This document shows positions 21,801 to 38,643 of a DNA stretch of 64,000 nt, one piece after another; the stretch's first letter is position 1, and each line of letters opens with the position of its first letter. This stretch comes from Azolla pinnata (taxonomy: Eukaryota > Streptophyta > Polypodiopsida > Salviniales > Salviniaceae): assembly GCA_037176905.1 (NCBI GenBank), contig JBBBWG010031975.1, positions 1-64,000 of the forward strand, given 5' to 3'. The notes beneath the pieces were generated by a model. That model was not told the origin of the DNA. It searched no databases and worked only from the letters and a program-made list of their open reading frames with translations. The position numbers and the translations under genes are program-made.

Positions 21801-22977
21801 GCAATTTAATTGCAAAACCAAGTTTCGATGCTTGTTGGCCACCCAAAGATCGAGATGCAGCAACACTATCTCCAACCCTATGCATGCTTGTCAGTGAGCT
21901 AGAAACCTTTAATTCTTCCTGAAGTACCTTATCCTCCCCATTAAACTTCACTTCTTGACCAATGGTGGCTTCTTGAAAATTTATGATATTTTGATATGGC
22001 TTGTTTTCCTTATTATCTTGTAAAATATTTCCATCTTGAGCCCTGTTATCTTGCAATGCATTTCCCTCGTCAATAACCTTGCCCTCTTCAGAAAAATTTC
22101 TTTCTTGAGAAGGTTTTCTCTCTTGAAAAGCTTTTTCTGTGATCGATGGATGATGGTTAATCTTACAAAGGACATGTCTACTACTCTTTGATACATTTAG
22201 GCTCAAGTTGCGAACACATGCTTGTGGTTTCGTGACCCTTGATGAGACCTCATCATTGCTACATGCATATGCCTTCTTTTTGGGAGGTGTTGCCGAAATA
22301 TGAGAACCTTCAGATTCATCAGAAGATTCTCCATCATTAGACGAGAGCATGTTACTACAATTATCACGTGCATCCTCGAAAACCCTTTTTCTTCTTGAAG
22401 GAGAGCTCTGCTAATGTACAGTTAAAGGAATGCATTTCAAGATCATAAAAATCAATAATAGTGACATAATGTCTAGGACTCGTGTTTAAGATTTTAGATG
22501 CCGGAAAGACTAGAAAGATTCTACCCACCATTGCTTTACTTTGGATTTGCAATTCTCGCTTGAGGCAGGCGTAAGTCCTATAACGATTATCTGAAAATAA
22601 GGTTAGATCAAAATGAGATTTTTCTTTTGATGAGAAACATACTCCATTTCAAGGAAGAGTTGTCGGAAAAGAAAAAGGAAAGGACATGCAGAAACTCCGG
22701 TGCAATTTCCACAGTAAGTCCACCGGGAAACAGCGAAAATCAGAAGTATAATCAGTGCAGAGGTGCATTTCCATGCAGTGACGACCAAAGCAGCGGTGAA
22801 GAAAGATGAAATTAGAAGGGAGAGGAAAGCTGGCTTACAGATAGAAGGCGGTGCGGATCTGATATCTTCCTTGGCGGGAGATCGTCCGTTCAAGCGGGCA
22901 AAGCTTCGTTCCCAGTCCTTGAGCTCCTGTCTGATCTTCTTGAATGTAGAGGAGGAAGAAGAAGACTCCGTAGCCAT
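15818..22977 (-). CDS. RECQ5: RecQ helicase, plant RECQ5 type, 22 exons, with Sld2-like N-terminus and SAP motif
   Basis: I traced 22 exons, all GT-AG with closing phases, giving 1289 residues: 22977-22839, 22590-22529, 22407-20527, 20443-20324, 19810-19757, 19677-19565, 19480-19271, 19189-19111, 18968-18915, 18830-18756, 18668-18615, 18461-18417, 18335-18241, 18147-18012, 17900-17805, 17718-17663, 17571-17469, 17378-17250, 16676-16522, 16432-16408, 16137-16022, 15890-15818. Helicase motifs: LPTGAGKSLSYQ (Walker A, about residue 680), VVDEAHCLSEW (Walker B), MTATAS, SYHGGM, VATVAFGLGLDK, and ETGRAGRNG (usual form EIGRAGRDG). The C-terminal part matches Arabidopsis RECQ5 (LKADIKVFL..., INIDFNTIKEAAES). 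Role: 3'-5' DNA unwinding in repair or replication. Residues 12-60 resemble the Sld2/RECQL4 N-terminus. About residues 422-457 fit a SAP DNA-binding motif. The protein is longer than its Arabidopsis relative, mostly through the polar exon 3. Confidence 0.93.
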
Positions 22978-23275
22978 CACCCGTCAGTCGTCAGAGAAGA
23001 AGAAGAAGAAGAAGAAGAAGAAGACTCCGTAGGATCAATGGTCCATGGTCAGGGAAGAAAGAAGACTCCATAGCCATCATTTGTGCATTGTTAGAGAAGA
23101 AGAAGAAGGCTCCGCAGCCATCATTTCTCCGCCGTTAGGGAAGAAGAAAGACACCATAGCCATCATTTGTACATTGCTAAGAAGAAGACTCCATAGCCAT
23201 CATTTGTGCATGAACTCATCGTTTTGTCACAGAAGCAGAAGACGAAGAAGAAGAAGAAGAAGACGCCATGGCCAT
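22950..23275. repeat. Tandem copies of the RECQ5 translation start (GAA-rich, about 45 bp)
   Basis: Six or so units of the form GAAGAAGAAGACTCCATAGC followed by CATCATTTGTGCATTGTTAGAGAAG run leftward from the real start codon at 22975-22977 into the leader. On the minus strand each unit reads as an ATG followed by ATGGCTATGGAGTCTTCTTC, close to the true N-terminus MATESSSS. Confidence 0.8.
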
Positions 23276-23354
23276 GAAAGGCGGGAAACAGAATCAAATT
23301 TTGGGAAATGCTGGAAATGCCCAAAGATGGAAATTCTTCAGATACCCTTACCAA

Positions 23355-23780
23355 TGGAAAGGGTTTAGGGTTTAGGGTTTAGAAGGTTAGGGTTAGAGTT
23401 AGGGTTTAGGGTTCAGATTTTAGGGTTTAGAGGGTTAGGGTTAGGGTTTAGGGTTTAGATTTAGGGTTTAGAGGGTTAGGGTTAGGGTTAGGGTTTAGGA
23501 TTTAGGGTTTAGAGGGTTTGGGTTAGGGATAGGGTTTAGGGTTTAGAGGGTTATTGTTAGGGGTTTAGGGTTTAGGATTTAGGGTTTAGAGGGTTGGGGT
23601 TAGGGTTAGGGTTAGGGTTTAGGGTTTAGAGGGTTATTGTTAGGGGTTTAGGGTTTAGGATTTAGGGTTTAGAGGGTTAGGGTTAGGGTTAGGGTTTAGA
23701 GTTTAGAGCGTTAGGGTTAGGGTTTAGAGCGTTAGGGTTAGGGTTTAGGGTTTAGAGTTTAGGTTTAGAGGGTAGGGTTA
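23355..23780. repeat. Interstitial telomere-like array (TTTAGGG with GGGTTAG variants)
   Basis: About 425 bp of TTTAGGG, GGTTAGGG and TTTAGAGGG units in higher-order order: the phrase GGGTTTAGGATTTAGGGTTT followed by AGAGGGTTAGGGTTAG recurs several times. It lies upstream of RECQ5. Confidence 0.9.
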
Positions 23781-23797
23781 CCGCGGAGGATCAGGTG

Positions 23798-24020
23798 CAG
23801 CGGATGTTGGAATTTCGATCAAACACAACGGATGTTGGAATCTCGGCCAACCACATCGGATGCTGGAATCTTGGCCAGCCACGTTGGATGCTGGAATCTT
23901 GGTCAGCGCAACGGATGCTGGAATCTTGGCTGACACCGTGGATGCTAGAATCTTGGCCAGCCACGTTGGATGCTGGAATCTTGACTGACGTAGTGAATGC
24001 TAGAATCTTGGAATCCCAGT
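23798..24020. repeat. Minisatellite of about 28-30 bp, eight copies
   Basis: Unit close to GGATGCTGGAATCTTGGCCA followed by GCCACGTT, repeated about eight times with 10-20% drift, directly after the telomere-like array. Confidence 0.85.
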
Positions 24021-24640
24021 CAGCACTAAGTTGTTCCCACCGAGCCTAAGCTCAAGATTCTGTCCTTGGTTTTTAAACTTTGTATCCAAACGGGTTTGCA
24101 CGAAGGAGAAAAAAAAAAACTCAGACTTTGAATCATTCAACTTCTCTACAGACGCCGAGGACAAACTGTTAAAAACTTTCTTAGGAATCTTTGACACTTT
24201 TGAGATCTCCATCTTCTTGTTTCTGCATCTCCTAGCTAACGGTATTGCATCTACAACATGTACATACATGCATGGGTGGAACCACGTCGGGCTTTGAATT
24301 TAAAGATAGGTGAATCTTGAGCTCGAAGAGGGCTCGATTCTTGAAGCAATGGATTACCGATGATTAAAAGGAGTGCTCGAAGGATAAATAATGAGTTGAT
24401 GATTTATAAGCCTACCTGTGAATGTCTTATTCGATGTCCCTAACCCATGAAAATGATAGTAAGTTTATGCAAGTTTTGTGAATAGTTCATCCAATACCAT
24501 AGATGCCAGGTGTTAAATTTAGTTGTAAGCACAGACAAGGAACTGCAAGAGAGGAGAGAGTTAGAAAGCGGGGCTACTTCTGCCTAATCACTCCATAGCC
24601 AATGGAGAGTGACAAACAAATCCAAGTGCCCATCAGTATC
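24021..24640. other. Intergenic spacer, no gene seen
   Basis: Unique-looking DNA between two satellites. Short open frames on both strands have no recognisable domain. Confidence 0.45.
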
Positions 24641-24659
24641 CCAGATCATGGAATCATGC

Positions 24660-25600
24660 CACATGGGCATCGAAGGTGATTTTGCATGATGATGTTGATG
24701 GTGGTGATGGTAACGGCGGTGGTGATTGGTCCTGATGTAGAGCTCATACTAATCATGCCACATGGGCCATGGAGAGTAGATTTGGCAATTCTCACAAACT
24801 TAAGCCATGATGATGATGATAGTGGTGGTGGTGGCTGTTGTGGGCATGATGATGATGAGAGCAGTGATGATGGTGATGATCGTGATGGTGATGGTGGTGG
24901 ATGCTGTGAGGATGATGATGATGGCAGCAATGATGATGGTGATGATGCTGATGATGGTTGATGATGGTGGTGGTGGTGGTGGCGGTGGCGATGATGATGG
25001 TGATGGTGGTGGTGAGTAATGGTTACGATGGTGTGGTGGAGGCAGTGCTCCACATGGGCCATGGAGGCTAATTTTTTGCAATTCGCATAAACCTAGCATG
25101 ATGATGATGGCGGTGGTGATGGTGACGATGGTGGTGATGGTGGATGGTAATTTCGTAGACCTCATAAATATGATGGTGATGGTGGTGATGGTGGAGGGCA
25201 ATTTCGCAGTTCTCATAAACCTAGTATGATGATGATGGTGGTGATGGTGGTGATGGTGACGATGGTGGTGATGGTGGTGATGGTGGAGGGTAACGTTTGC
25301 AATTCTTATAAACGTAGCATCATGATGATGGTGGTGATGGTGACGATGGTGGTGGTGGTGGTGATGGTGATGATGGTGGTGATGGGGGTGATGGTGATGA
25401 TGGTGGTGATGGGGGTGATGGTGATGATGGTGATGATGGTGATGAGGGTGATGGTGGTGGTGATGCTGATGCTGATGGTGATGGCGGCCATGGTGATGAT
25501 GGTGGATGATATTGGAGGGTGATGTTACATACAGCCCACAGCATGAAGATGATGGTGGCGATGGTGTGACATGGTGACCATGGTGACGATGGCGATCATG
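24660..25600. repeat. GAT/GGT satellite with conserved spacers
   Basis: Blocks of (GATGGTGGT)-type trinucleotide DNA are separated about six times by a related spacer of 40-50 bp, roughly GGCAATTTCGCAGTTCTCAT followed by AAACCTAGCATGATGATG (near 24780, 25060, 25145, 25195, 25290, 25510). Two spacers also carry CACATGGGCCATGGAG. Met/Val-rich and Thr/Ile-rich frames across it are artefacts. Confidence 0.85.
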
Positions 25601-28588
25601 ATGAAGGCAGTGGCTCCACAGGTCCGAGGTCTCCTGCTCCCTGCTCCCTGCTCCATTCCTCGCGCAGAACCACCTGTTCTTGCTCCACTCGTACAGGTAT
25701 CTTACGCTCTATCTAGCCTGAATCGCCCCGCATTCGATCCTTTGCCATTGCGCCTAGGTTTGCAGTTCTCGTCTATGATGGTGATGATGCTGATGCCCAT
25801 GGTGAATGCTCCGTGTCACCTCTTCTATCGAGCTCCCTGCTCCCCTGCTTGATGGAGAGACACCCCTCTCCAAGCGTATTCCATGACCTGTTCTTCTCTG
25901 TGATACATGGGTTCTTCTGGGAAGGAGTGCTTCCAAGATCCCTTCCCACGTTGGCAGAAACGGAGCTTCACTGTAAGCATATAATACGTGTTCGCTGATT
26001 CTTCTTCTTCTTCTTCTTCTTCTTCTTCTTCTTCGTTTGTGCAATAAATCAAGGTTTTTGCCTCTGCTTCTTTTCTTTTTTCGGTTTGTTTTGGAAAGGC
26101 TTGCCCCGAGGAGCTACCATTGTTTCAAAGTGGCTTATACAACACAAGAAGCCCTTGTGTATTTGGAGGCAGTCTTCGAAGGTCATCTCAAGCCAAGGAC
26201 AAAGATGCCCATGTGCAGGAATCCAAGCAAAAGAAGATCTATGGCAAGAAACAGAAAGTGGCTGTGGAAGACGAGGCAAGAGCTTCTTCAGCTTTTGTCG
26301 GTAGGGATGATAAGGTTTCCGAACAGAAGAATGATCTTAGGCTCAGCGATCTTCTGGCGTTATTGAAGGATTGTGCAAAGAGAAAGGACCTTCAGAAAGG
26401 GAGCAAATTACATGCCGAAATTGTCAGACGGGGCTTATTAGGGAAGAATGCATATGTGGGAAGCATAATAATCAACATGTATGCGAAATGTGGTGCAGTC
26501 GAGAAAGCTCAAGAAGCGTTTGACGAGCTACCTATCCGAAATGTGGTCTCTTGGACAGCTCTTATCACAGGATATGCCCAAAATGGCCATGGTGCAGAAG
26601 CATTAGAGTGCTACGACAAAATGCAACGAGATGGTTTCTCCCCCGATGCAGTAACTATAGTTTCTGTCCTCAAAGCGTGTGGTCTGATGGGAAAAGTCGA
26701 GAAAGGTGAAGAAATACATACTGAAATCCTTCGACTTGGCTTGAAAGAGAACATCTTTGTTTTCAATGCATTGGTAGATATGTATGCCAAATGTGGTAAA
26801 TTGGCAAAAGCACAAGAAGTGTTTGACGAATCTCCTGTTAGGGATATAGTCTCATGGAATGCATTGATCGGAGGGTATGCATACCATGGGCATGGCGAGG
26901 AAGCGTTGAACTTGTTCGAGAGCATGAAAGAGAACGGCGTGCCTCCGGATGAGGTTACCTTTGTTTGTATCTTAAGCGCATGTGGCTCGATAGGAGCAAT
27001 TGAGAAGGGCCAACAAGTACATAGGAAAATAAACCAGGAGGGACTTCTCAAAAGAAATTTAGTGGTCGGGAATGCACTAATGGACATGTATGCAAAGTGC
27101 GGGGCCATCCCAAAAGCTAAGCAAGTGTTTGATGAGCTTCCCTTACGAAATGTTGTATCTTGGACTACATTAATGACCGGATATGCGCAGAATGGAAACA
27201 CGCAAGAAGCTCTGGATTGCTTCGAAGGAATGATTCGCAATGGCATCTCTCCTAATGCGATTACATTTGTTTGCATCTTAAGAGCATGTGGCAACATAAG
27301 AGCTCTAATGAAAGGTCAGGAGGTACATGCCAAGATTGTGAAACTGGGTTTTCTGGGCAAAAGTGCACTCCCCATCCAGACGTCATTGGTGGATATGTAT
27401 GCCAAATGCGGTGCGTTTGTAGAAGCACAGAATGTTTTTGACAAGATTCCAGCTAAGGATACAAGTACTTGGAATTCATTGATTTCAGGATATACCCTGT
27501 ATGGGTATAGTGAGAAAGCATTGAGCTGTTTTAGGAAAATGCAATATAACAGGATTCGTCCTGATGGATCAACTTTTGTCTGCATCCTACATGCTTGTAG
27601 CAACATTAGGGCCGAATCCCAAGGCCACGATGTACATGCTCAAATTGTGAGAGACGGGTGGTTAGAGAAAGATATTATGGTGGGTAATGCATTGGTGGAT
27701 ATGTACGTAAAATTTAACGCAATGACAAAAGCGCAAGCGGCATTTGATGCTATTTCGGCACGGAATGTGGTCACTTGGACCACATTGATTGCAGGATATG
27801 CCCAATATGGGTATGGTGAGGAAGCATTAAAGTGCTATGAACTGATGCAAGAACAGGGTATACCCCCAAACACGTTCACGTTTGCCTGCATACTGAAAGC
27901 CTGTGGCAGCATAGGTGGAGATTCAAAAGGCCGCTATATACATGCAGAAATCATCCATGAAAAGCTCCCAGAAAAAGATGTTCGAGTTGGCACTGCGTTG
28001 GTGGATATGTACGCTAAATGTGGCGTAGTGAGAACAGCCCGAGAAGTATTTGATCGGCTTCCCCTTCAGGACTTGGTCGCATGGAACTCGTTGATGAGAG
28101 GATATGCCCAGATTGGTGAAAACGATATCGTCTTTGATTTGTTCAACAGAATGGTAAAGGAAGGCACAAAGCCGGATCATGTCTCGTTTTCCATTGCTTT
28201 GAATGCATGCTGCCATTCAGGTCTGATAGGCAAAGGCGACGAGTACTTCGAGATGATGAAGCTGAGCTATGGCTTAGTGCCGACGTTAGATCACTACACA
28301 TGCATGATTGGCCTATATGGCCGTGCTGGGCAATTTGATAAGTGCATGGCGCTGATCGATGAGATGCCATTCCCGGGCGATTTTAGCATGTGGTCTACTT
28401 TGCTGGGTGCATGCCAGAAGTGGGGTAATGTAAAGCTTGCTAGATTCGCCTTCGAACAAGCGATTCAGCTGGATGACAAGAATGCATTGTCATATATCTG
28501 TATGAATAATATTTATATTTCTGCTGGCATGCAAGAGGAAGCCAACAAGATTGAAGCCAAGAGATTGGAGAAAAGAGGCAATGTCTAA
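25571..28588 (+). CDS. PLS-type pentatricopeptide repeat protein, 2 exons
   Basis: The long exon opens at 26099 after a pyrimidine-rich acceptor and has no ATG before the first PPR motif, so a 5' exon is needed. A fitting one ends at 25696 (CAG|GTATCT, phase 0). It starts at ATG 25571, or more likely at ATG 25601 (MKAVAPQVRGLLLPAPCSIP), which reads like an organelle transit peptide. With 25601 the product is 861 residues. After a basic linker (KQKKIYGKKQKVAVED), LLALLKDCAKRKDLQKG starts about nine P-L-S cycles (NALVDMYAKCG; RNVVSWTALITGYAQNGHG; G.SPDAVT...LKACG). The end (CCHSGLIGKG, MPFPGDFSMWSTLLGACQKWGNV, then NNIYISAG and EEANKIEAKRLEKRGNV) matches the other two PPR genes here. No E+/DYW domain. 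Inferred role: organellar RNA processing. Confidence 0.9.
25995..26035. repeat. TTC microsatellite in the PPR intron
   Basis: About twelve TTC units 65 bp upstream of the inferred acceptor. Confidence 0.85.
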
Positions 28589-29545
28589 CAGTGGACAATT
28601 TTAGCTGCTCTCTAATACTGAAGAAGGCTCCTAGTGTCAGGATTATCATATATGATCACCATTCATTGATTTATTCTTTCAAACAAATCCGGCAAATAGG
28701 AGTTGGAACTCCTAATTGTATAGATTATGAGGTGATGGCTGTGGGCAATTGATTGATGTGTTGCTATACTCCTTCCCAAAGATAAACTGTATAAATTTGC
28801 CCACTAATGTTCAGCGAGTTACGAGCAATGACCATCTTATTCACCAAGGGCAAAATGCCTCCATTACTGCCCAAGTAGAGTGAAAGAAAACATCAGAAAT
28901 TGGGGAACAAACAGCATAGCACACAGGTTTTGCATGATCATGGCACATTCCACAACAGCTACATGACATGGTTTTATTAGTGCACACATGGCACAAGAGC
29001 AAATCAAATCCTGATTGTGTTTGTACAAGTATATGGTATTCGCATGTTCAAGCCCAACAAACTGGACCAAACTAACCATCACATAAGAGGTAGGTGCAAA
29101 GGAGGTATTAACATCTTACCTCCAGTACCTGACACTGCATAAATTCCAGATGATCCCCGATTTATTATCCCTCAGATAGTGTCAAAATTAAGCATGTTCA
29201 ACTGATGCATGCTGGCAAGTTTTTCATCCTTCTCTGCTGCTATAATGCTCTTTCAGAGAATACTGTCAAAAAGATCCTGACAGTAGGAATCTGCCATCAA
29301 GCTCTATTGAAAGTGCATACCGAAAAGAGGCATCAACACTGAAACCCTTGATTCCATGTTCCTTGAATGCTTCATTCATTTCTCCTTGAGCAGCGAGGCA
29401 GTGAGGAATACATCCGGTCTGCCAGTCTAACTTACAAAGACACCGTCATTCAAATAGAGATAACAAGGATGTGTGTATATATATATGGTTATATACAGAT
29501 GTGCATGTGTATGACTTTAGGCGGAAATAACTGAAAGGAAAATTG
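28589..29545. other. 3' flanks of two converging genes, no gene seen
   Basis: Contains the PPR and NEK 3' UTRs. A short TATATA tract at 29475-29486 is the only notable feature. Confidence 0.5.
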
Positions 29546-35073
<5,528 letters not shown>

Positions 35074-35400
35074 CGATTCGGTTTCTTCCGCTTTGGAAGG
35101 TTGCAAGCAAAGGGCGCCCTGGATTCGATCAAGGGCAGGGCGAGGGCGGAGTGTTGTCCGGAGTTGCCCACGAAAGAAAAAACGCACGAAAAAAGCCCAC
35201 AGGAAACAGAGAGCGGAAGGAAGACGGAGAGGGAGAGGGTTATGAAGAATCCACGGAAACAAGAGCTCCGAAAGGAAGAATCAAATCCATGGCGAGCTCT
35301 CTGCGTCTTTCTTCCATTCTCGTCTTCTTCTTCTTCTTCGTCGTCGTCGTTTTTCTGCTTCTGACAGATTTCATTCTCTTCTTCAAATATATATAAATGT
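35074..35400. other. Probable NEK leader/promoter
   Basis: Upstream of the NEK start codon. GA-rich on the plus strand (CT-rich leader on the coding strand) and ends in a TTC run at 35325-35345 and TATATATA at 35388. Confidence 0.4.
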
Positions 35401-35830
35401 TAAATTAAATTCCCAAATTTTTATAAATAAGTAAAAATACGTAAATAGAGAAGGAAAATACGTAAATATAAATAAGTGAAAAGAAAAATAGGGCTCCAAT
35501 TTTTTGTTTTTAAATGTGCTCGAATAAGTAAGTAAATAAATAAATAAATAAATAAATAAATGCTGCTCCGAGTAAACAAACAAATGAATGAATGAATAAA
35601 TAAATAAATAAATACTGCTCCGAGTAAACAAATAAATGAATAAATAAATAAAGAGGAAATTAGGGCTCCCAGTTTTAAAAAATGCAGTAAATCAATAAAT
35701 AAATATTTTATTGCTCGAATAAATAAATAAATAAATAAGTAAATCGTGCTCGAATGAATAAATGCATAAATAAAGCGAAATCGTGCTCCAATTGTTTTCC
35801 AATAAATAAACAAATAAATAAATAAACCCC
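35401..35830. repeat. TAAA-rich low-complexity block
   Basis: Runs of AATAAATAAATAAATAAATA interrupted by a repeated phrase TGCTCCGAGTAAACAAA or GTGCTCGAATAAATAAA about five times. Confidence 0.85.
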
Positions 35831-36340
35831 AATTTGATTTTGAGTAATGAATCGATTAAGTTGATTAACTGACTAATTAATGCAACCGATTAATGCAGCT
35901 AATCACATACTGAGATCAAGCTGATTTGATTTTGAGTAATGAATCGATTAAATCGATTGACTGGCCGAGTAATCCAACCCGATTAATCTCGCTGATCACA
36001 TAACGATCTAATTAATTAATACAGTTGAGAGTCTGGAACATTCTGCTTCGGCTTGACTCGAAAAAACTGTCGTGCGTCGATCCGATCTGTCACGACCATG
36101 ATTCTCTCTTAACTGACTAATTAATGCAACCGATTAATGTGGCTAATCACATAAAGAAATAAAGCTGATTTGATTTTGAGTGACGAATCGATTAACTGGC
36201 TGATTAACGCAGCCCCGATTAATCTCGCTGATCACATAACGATTTAATTAATTAATCTAGTTGGAACATTTTGCTTCTGCTTGAATCGAAAAAACAATCG
36301 TGCATCGATCCGATCTGTCACGACCATGATTCTTTCTCCA
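35831..36340. repeat. Diverged tandem duplication of about 230-245 bp plus a 90-bp repeat
   Basis: TTTGATTTTGAGTAATGAAT occurs at about 35833 and 35923 and, slightly changed, at 36168. AACTGACTAATTAATGCAAC occurs at 35868 and 36111. GATCCGATCTGTCACGACCA followed by TGATTCT ends both long copies (about 36080 and 36310). Confidence 0.8.
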
Positions 36341-38643
36341 CATATGTGCATATATTATATATGTACATTGCGATGTGTCGAGCCTCTTAAATCCTGTGGA
36401 ATATTTTCCAGAGAGTCAATCGTCTGCAAAATAAATACTTGTAACCTCTTTGATTTTCTGTTCTGAAGAAGCGATGCCGGTGCCAAATTCAAGGTTTTCG
36501 AGGCATTTGGATTTACCAATGACATTATTCGAATTCGGCATAACATACACACATGCTTATCCAATGACATTATTCGAATTCGATGAGGATTATTATGATT
36601 GGCATTTATCTGATTAACGAGAATGACGATGACGATGTCGATGACGGCGACGATGATGATGATGGTGAGGTACAATTATTGGTGCAAACCTAAAAACAGG
36701 TCAACACCACCACCACACAACTGTTCACCTAACTGCATGTCGAATCTTCGATTCTTGGCATACATACATACATAAATACATACATACATGAATCATGGCC
36801 CAAGCTCATCCTCTGCTCTCTATAAATTCTATTCAGAAAAGCACCTCTGACCAAACCAAAACAAAAACAAAAAAAACAAATCATCTGAGAGCCAAATCGA
36901 TAATCGAGCATCAGCTGATATCGATGTTCCCGACTGACGAGAGGTCGCTTGTACATTGCCATCGGTGGCGATACAGAGCTGGTTAGAAGACTCCCGAATG
37001 ATACCATTCAAACCCATCATCATCATCACAATCATCATCATCATCATCATCATCATCATTATTGATCTATTGATAACGAACTGCGACTGGTGACACCTAC
37101 TACCGATGGGCTTATACATGCACTCCCAGAACCCCAGAGCGCTCCAATAATCGCACACTCTTTTTCTCTCTTTCGTAAATGGTAACGATGATATATTATT
37201 AATGTTAGGAACAGAACAAATCGAACAAAACAGAAGATCTATATAGAAATGTTATTGCATGCAAACAACAGAGGATCTATATACAGATGCTACTACAAGT
37301 ATTTTTGTCTCATAATCTAGCTTACCCCTACAGGCTACCAAACCAGAGTTCAAATCCTGCCACAACACTTCTAAACTTTCAGCCCATTTGCACTCCATGT
37401 CTCTAGATACTCCAACTGCGACATAAAACGAAAGAAAAATCGCTCCTTTCATGTGATCGATCGATCAATCGATCGATCCCACCTTCCACCAACATGTACA
37501 CATTTGCAATTCTCATAAAAGGAAGGAAACAGGTACGCGATTGCAGTCTGAGCTTTTTGCGCAAGCAGGAGGTCCCTACCCACATAAGCACAGAGGCCAA
37601 TCGGAGTCCAAAGGGAAGAATGCATGAAATGCAGGCATAAGTGGACTAAATCTAGCACAATCTCGATAGTCGTGTCGACTATACCCAGCATCAAAGCAAG
37701 ATCATCTTCTTTCTTCTGACCTCCACAAGAAAGAGATCAATCGATGGAGATCAATAGATAGATAGATAGATAGATAGATACAGCGACGCCTGTTCTGATG
37801 CATCGACTGATTCTTTCTTCAGGAGAAACGGAGACCGAATGCCACCAACAGTGGTGATAACTAGTCAAAATTTCATGATTTCACAGTCGGTAAAATCGAC
37901 TTTCATCATTCTTCGACAGATCATCACCGTAGTGTAGTTGACCATTTGCTCGATCGTGCCCAACAACCACACGATCCCAAATCATGTTCGTTGGAGATCC
38001 TTGCTCTGATAAACCTCTGAATCCTATTTTCCCACAACCCTTGGCTTCTGAAGCGGCTCCGAATCATTCCACTCGCGCAAACTTTGCCGCTCGAAATTCT
38101 TACAACATTCTTAAAAGCAACTCCAGAACATGAATTCCCTCATTTCAATCGAGGGGCGAGTCTTGCTTCTCATTGTCAATCTCTCTCGGTCTCTCTCTAC
38201 GCATTACAGAAAACATTCATTTTATTGAACAAGTCTATATCTTTCAGAAAAGCATGAGAAATGCAATTCCCATGTGACAAGAAACAAACAAAAAGCCGTG
38301 ATATGTCAAGTTATTCAAGGATTTGATCCCATCTAAGGGCCCCTCACCATGTTCCATTTACTGATCTAATGTCACATTCTATCATGGAAAGAGGAACTAG
38401 CACAAGGTTTGTACAACTATACATTGGACGCTGAAAGAAATATACAGATGGAGCATATCAACCTATATCGTGGGCTCTCCTTTTCGAGTTTGGAATCAGA
38501 CTCCCAAATTTGTTTCTCGGATCATCACCGTGTTTTGCTTCCGGAGTCCTATATGTCGACAAATCATTGGACTATGATTTTTGGGATTAGGGAAAGCTAA
38601 TTGATAAGAGGGGCTTTTAGGTTTTCAACTCAATCTGACCTCA
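36341..38643. other. Intergenic region with simple repeats
   Basis: No gene recognised. Contains GAT/ATC runs (36625-36665, 37017-37062), CATA repeats near 36765-36790, ATCGATCG at 37455-37478 and GATA repeats at 37750-37780. 36496-36580 duplicates a phrase containing CCAATGACATTATTCGAATT. The last few hundred bases should be the 3' UTR of the membrane-protein gene. Confidence 0.5.

Noticed and set aside
23355-23780. A true chromosome end
   Set aside because: The array is short, degenerate and flanked by genes on both sides, so it is interstitial.
24640-25544. His-, Ser/Pro-, Met/Val- and Thr/Ile-rich open frames
   Set aside because: All are frame translations of the GAT/GGT satellite.
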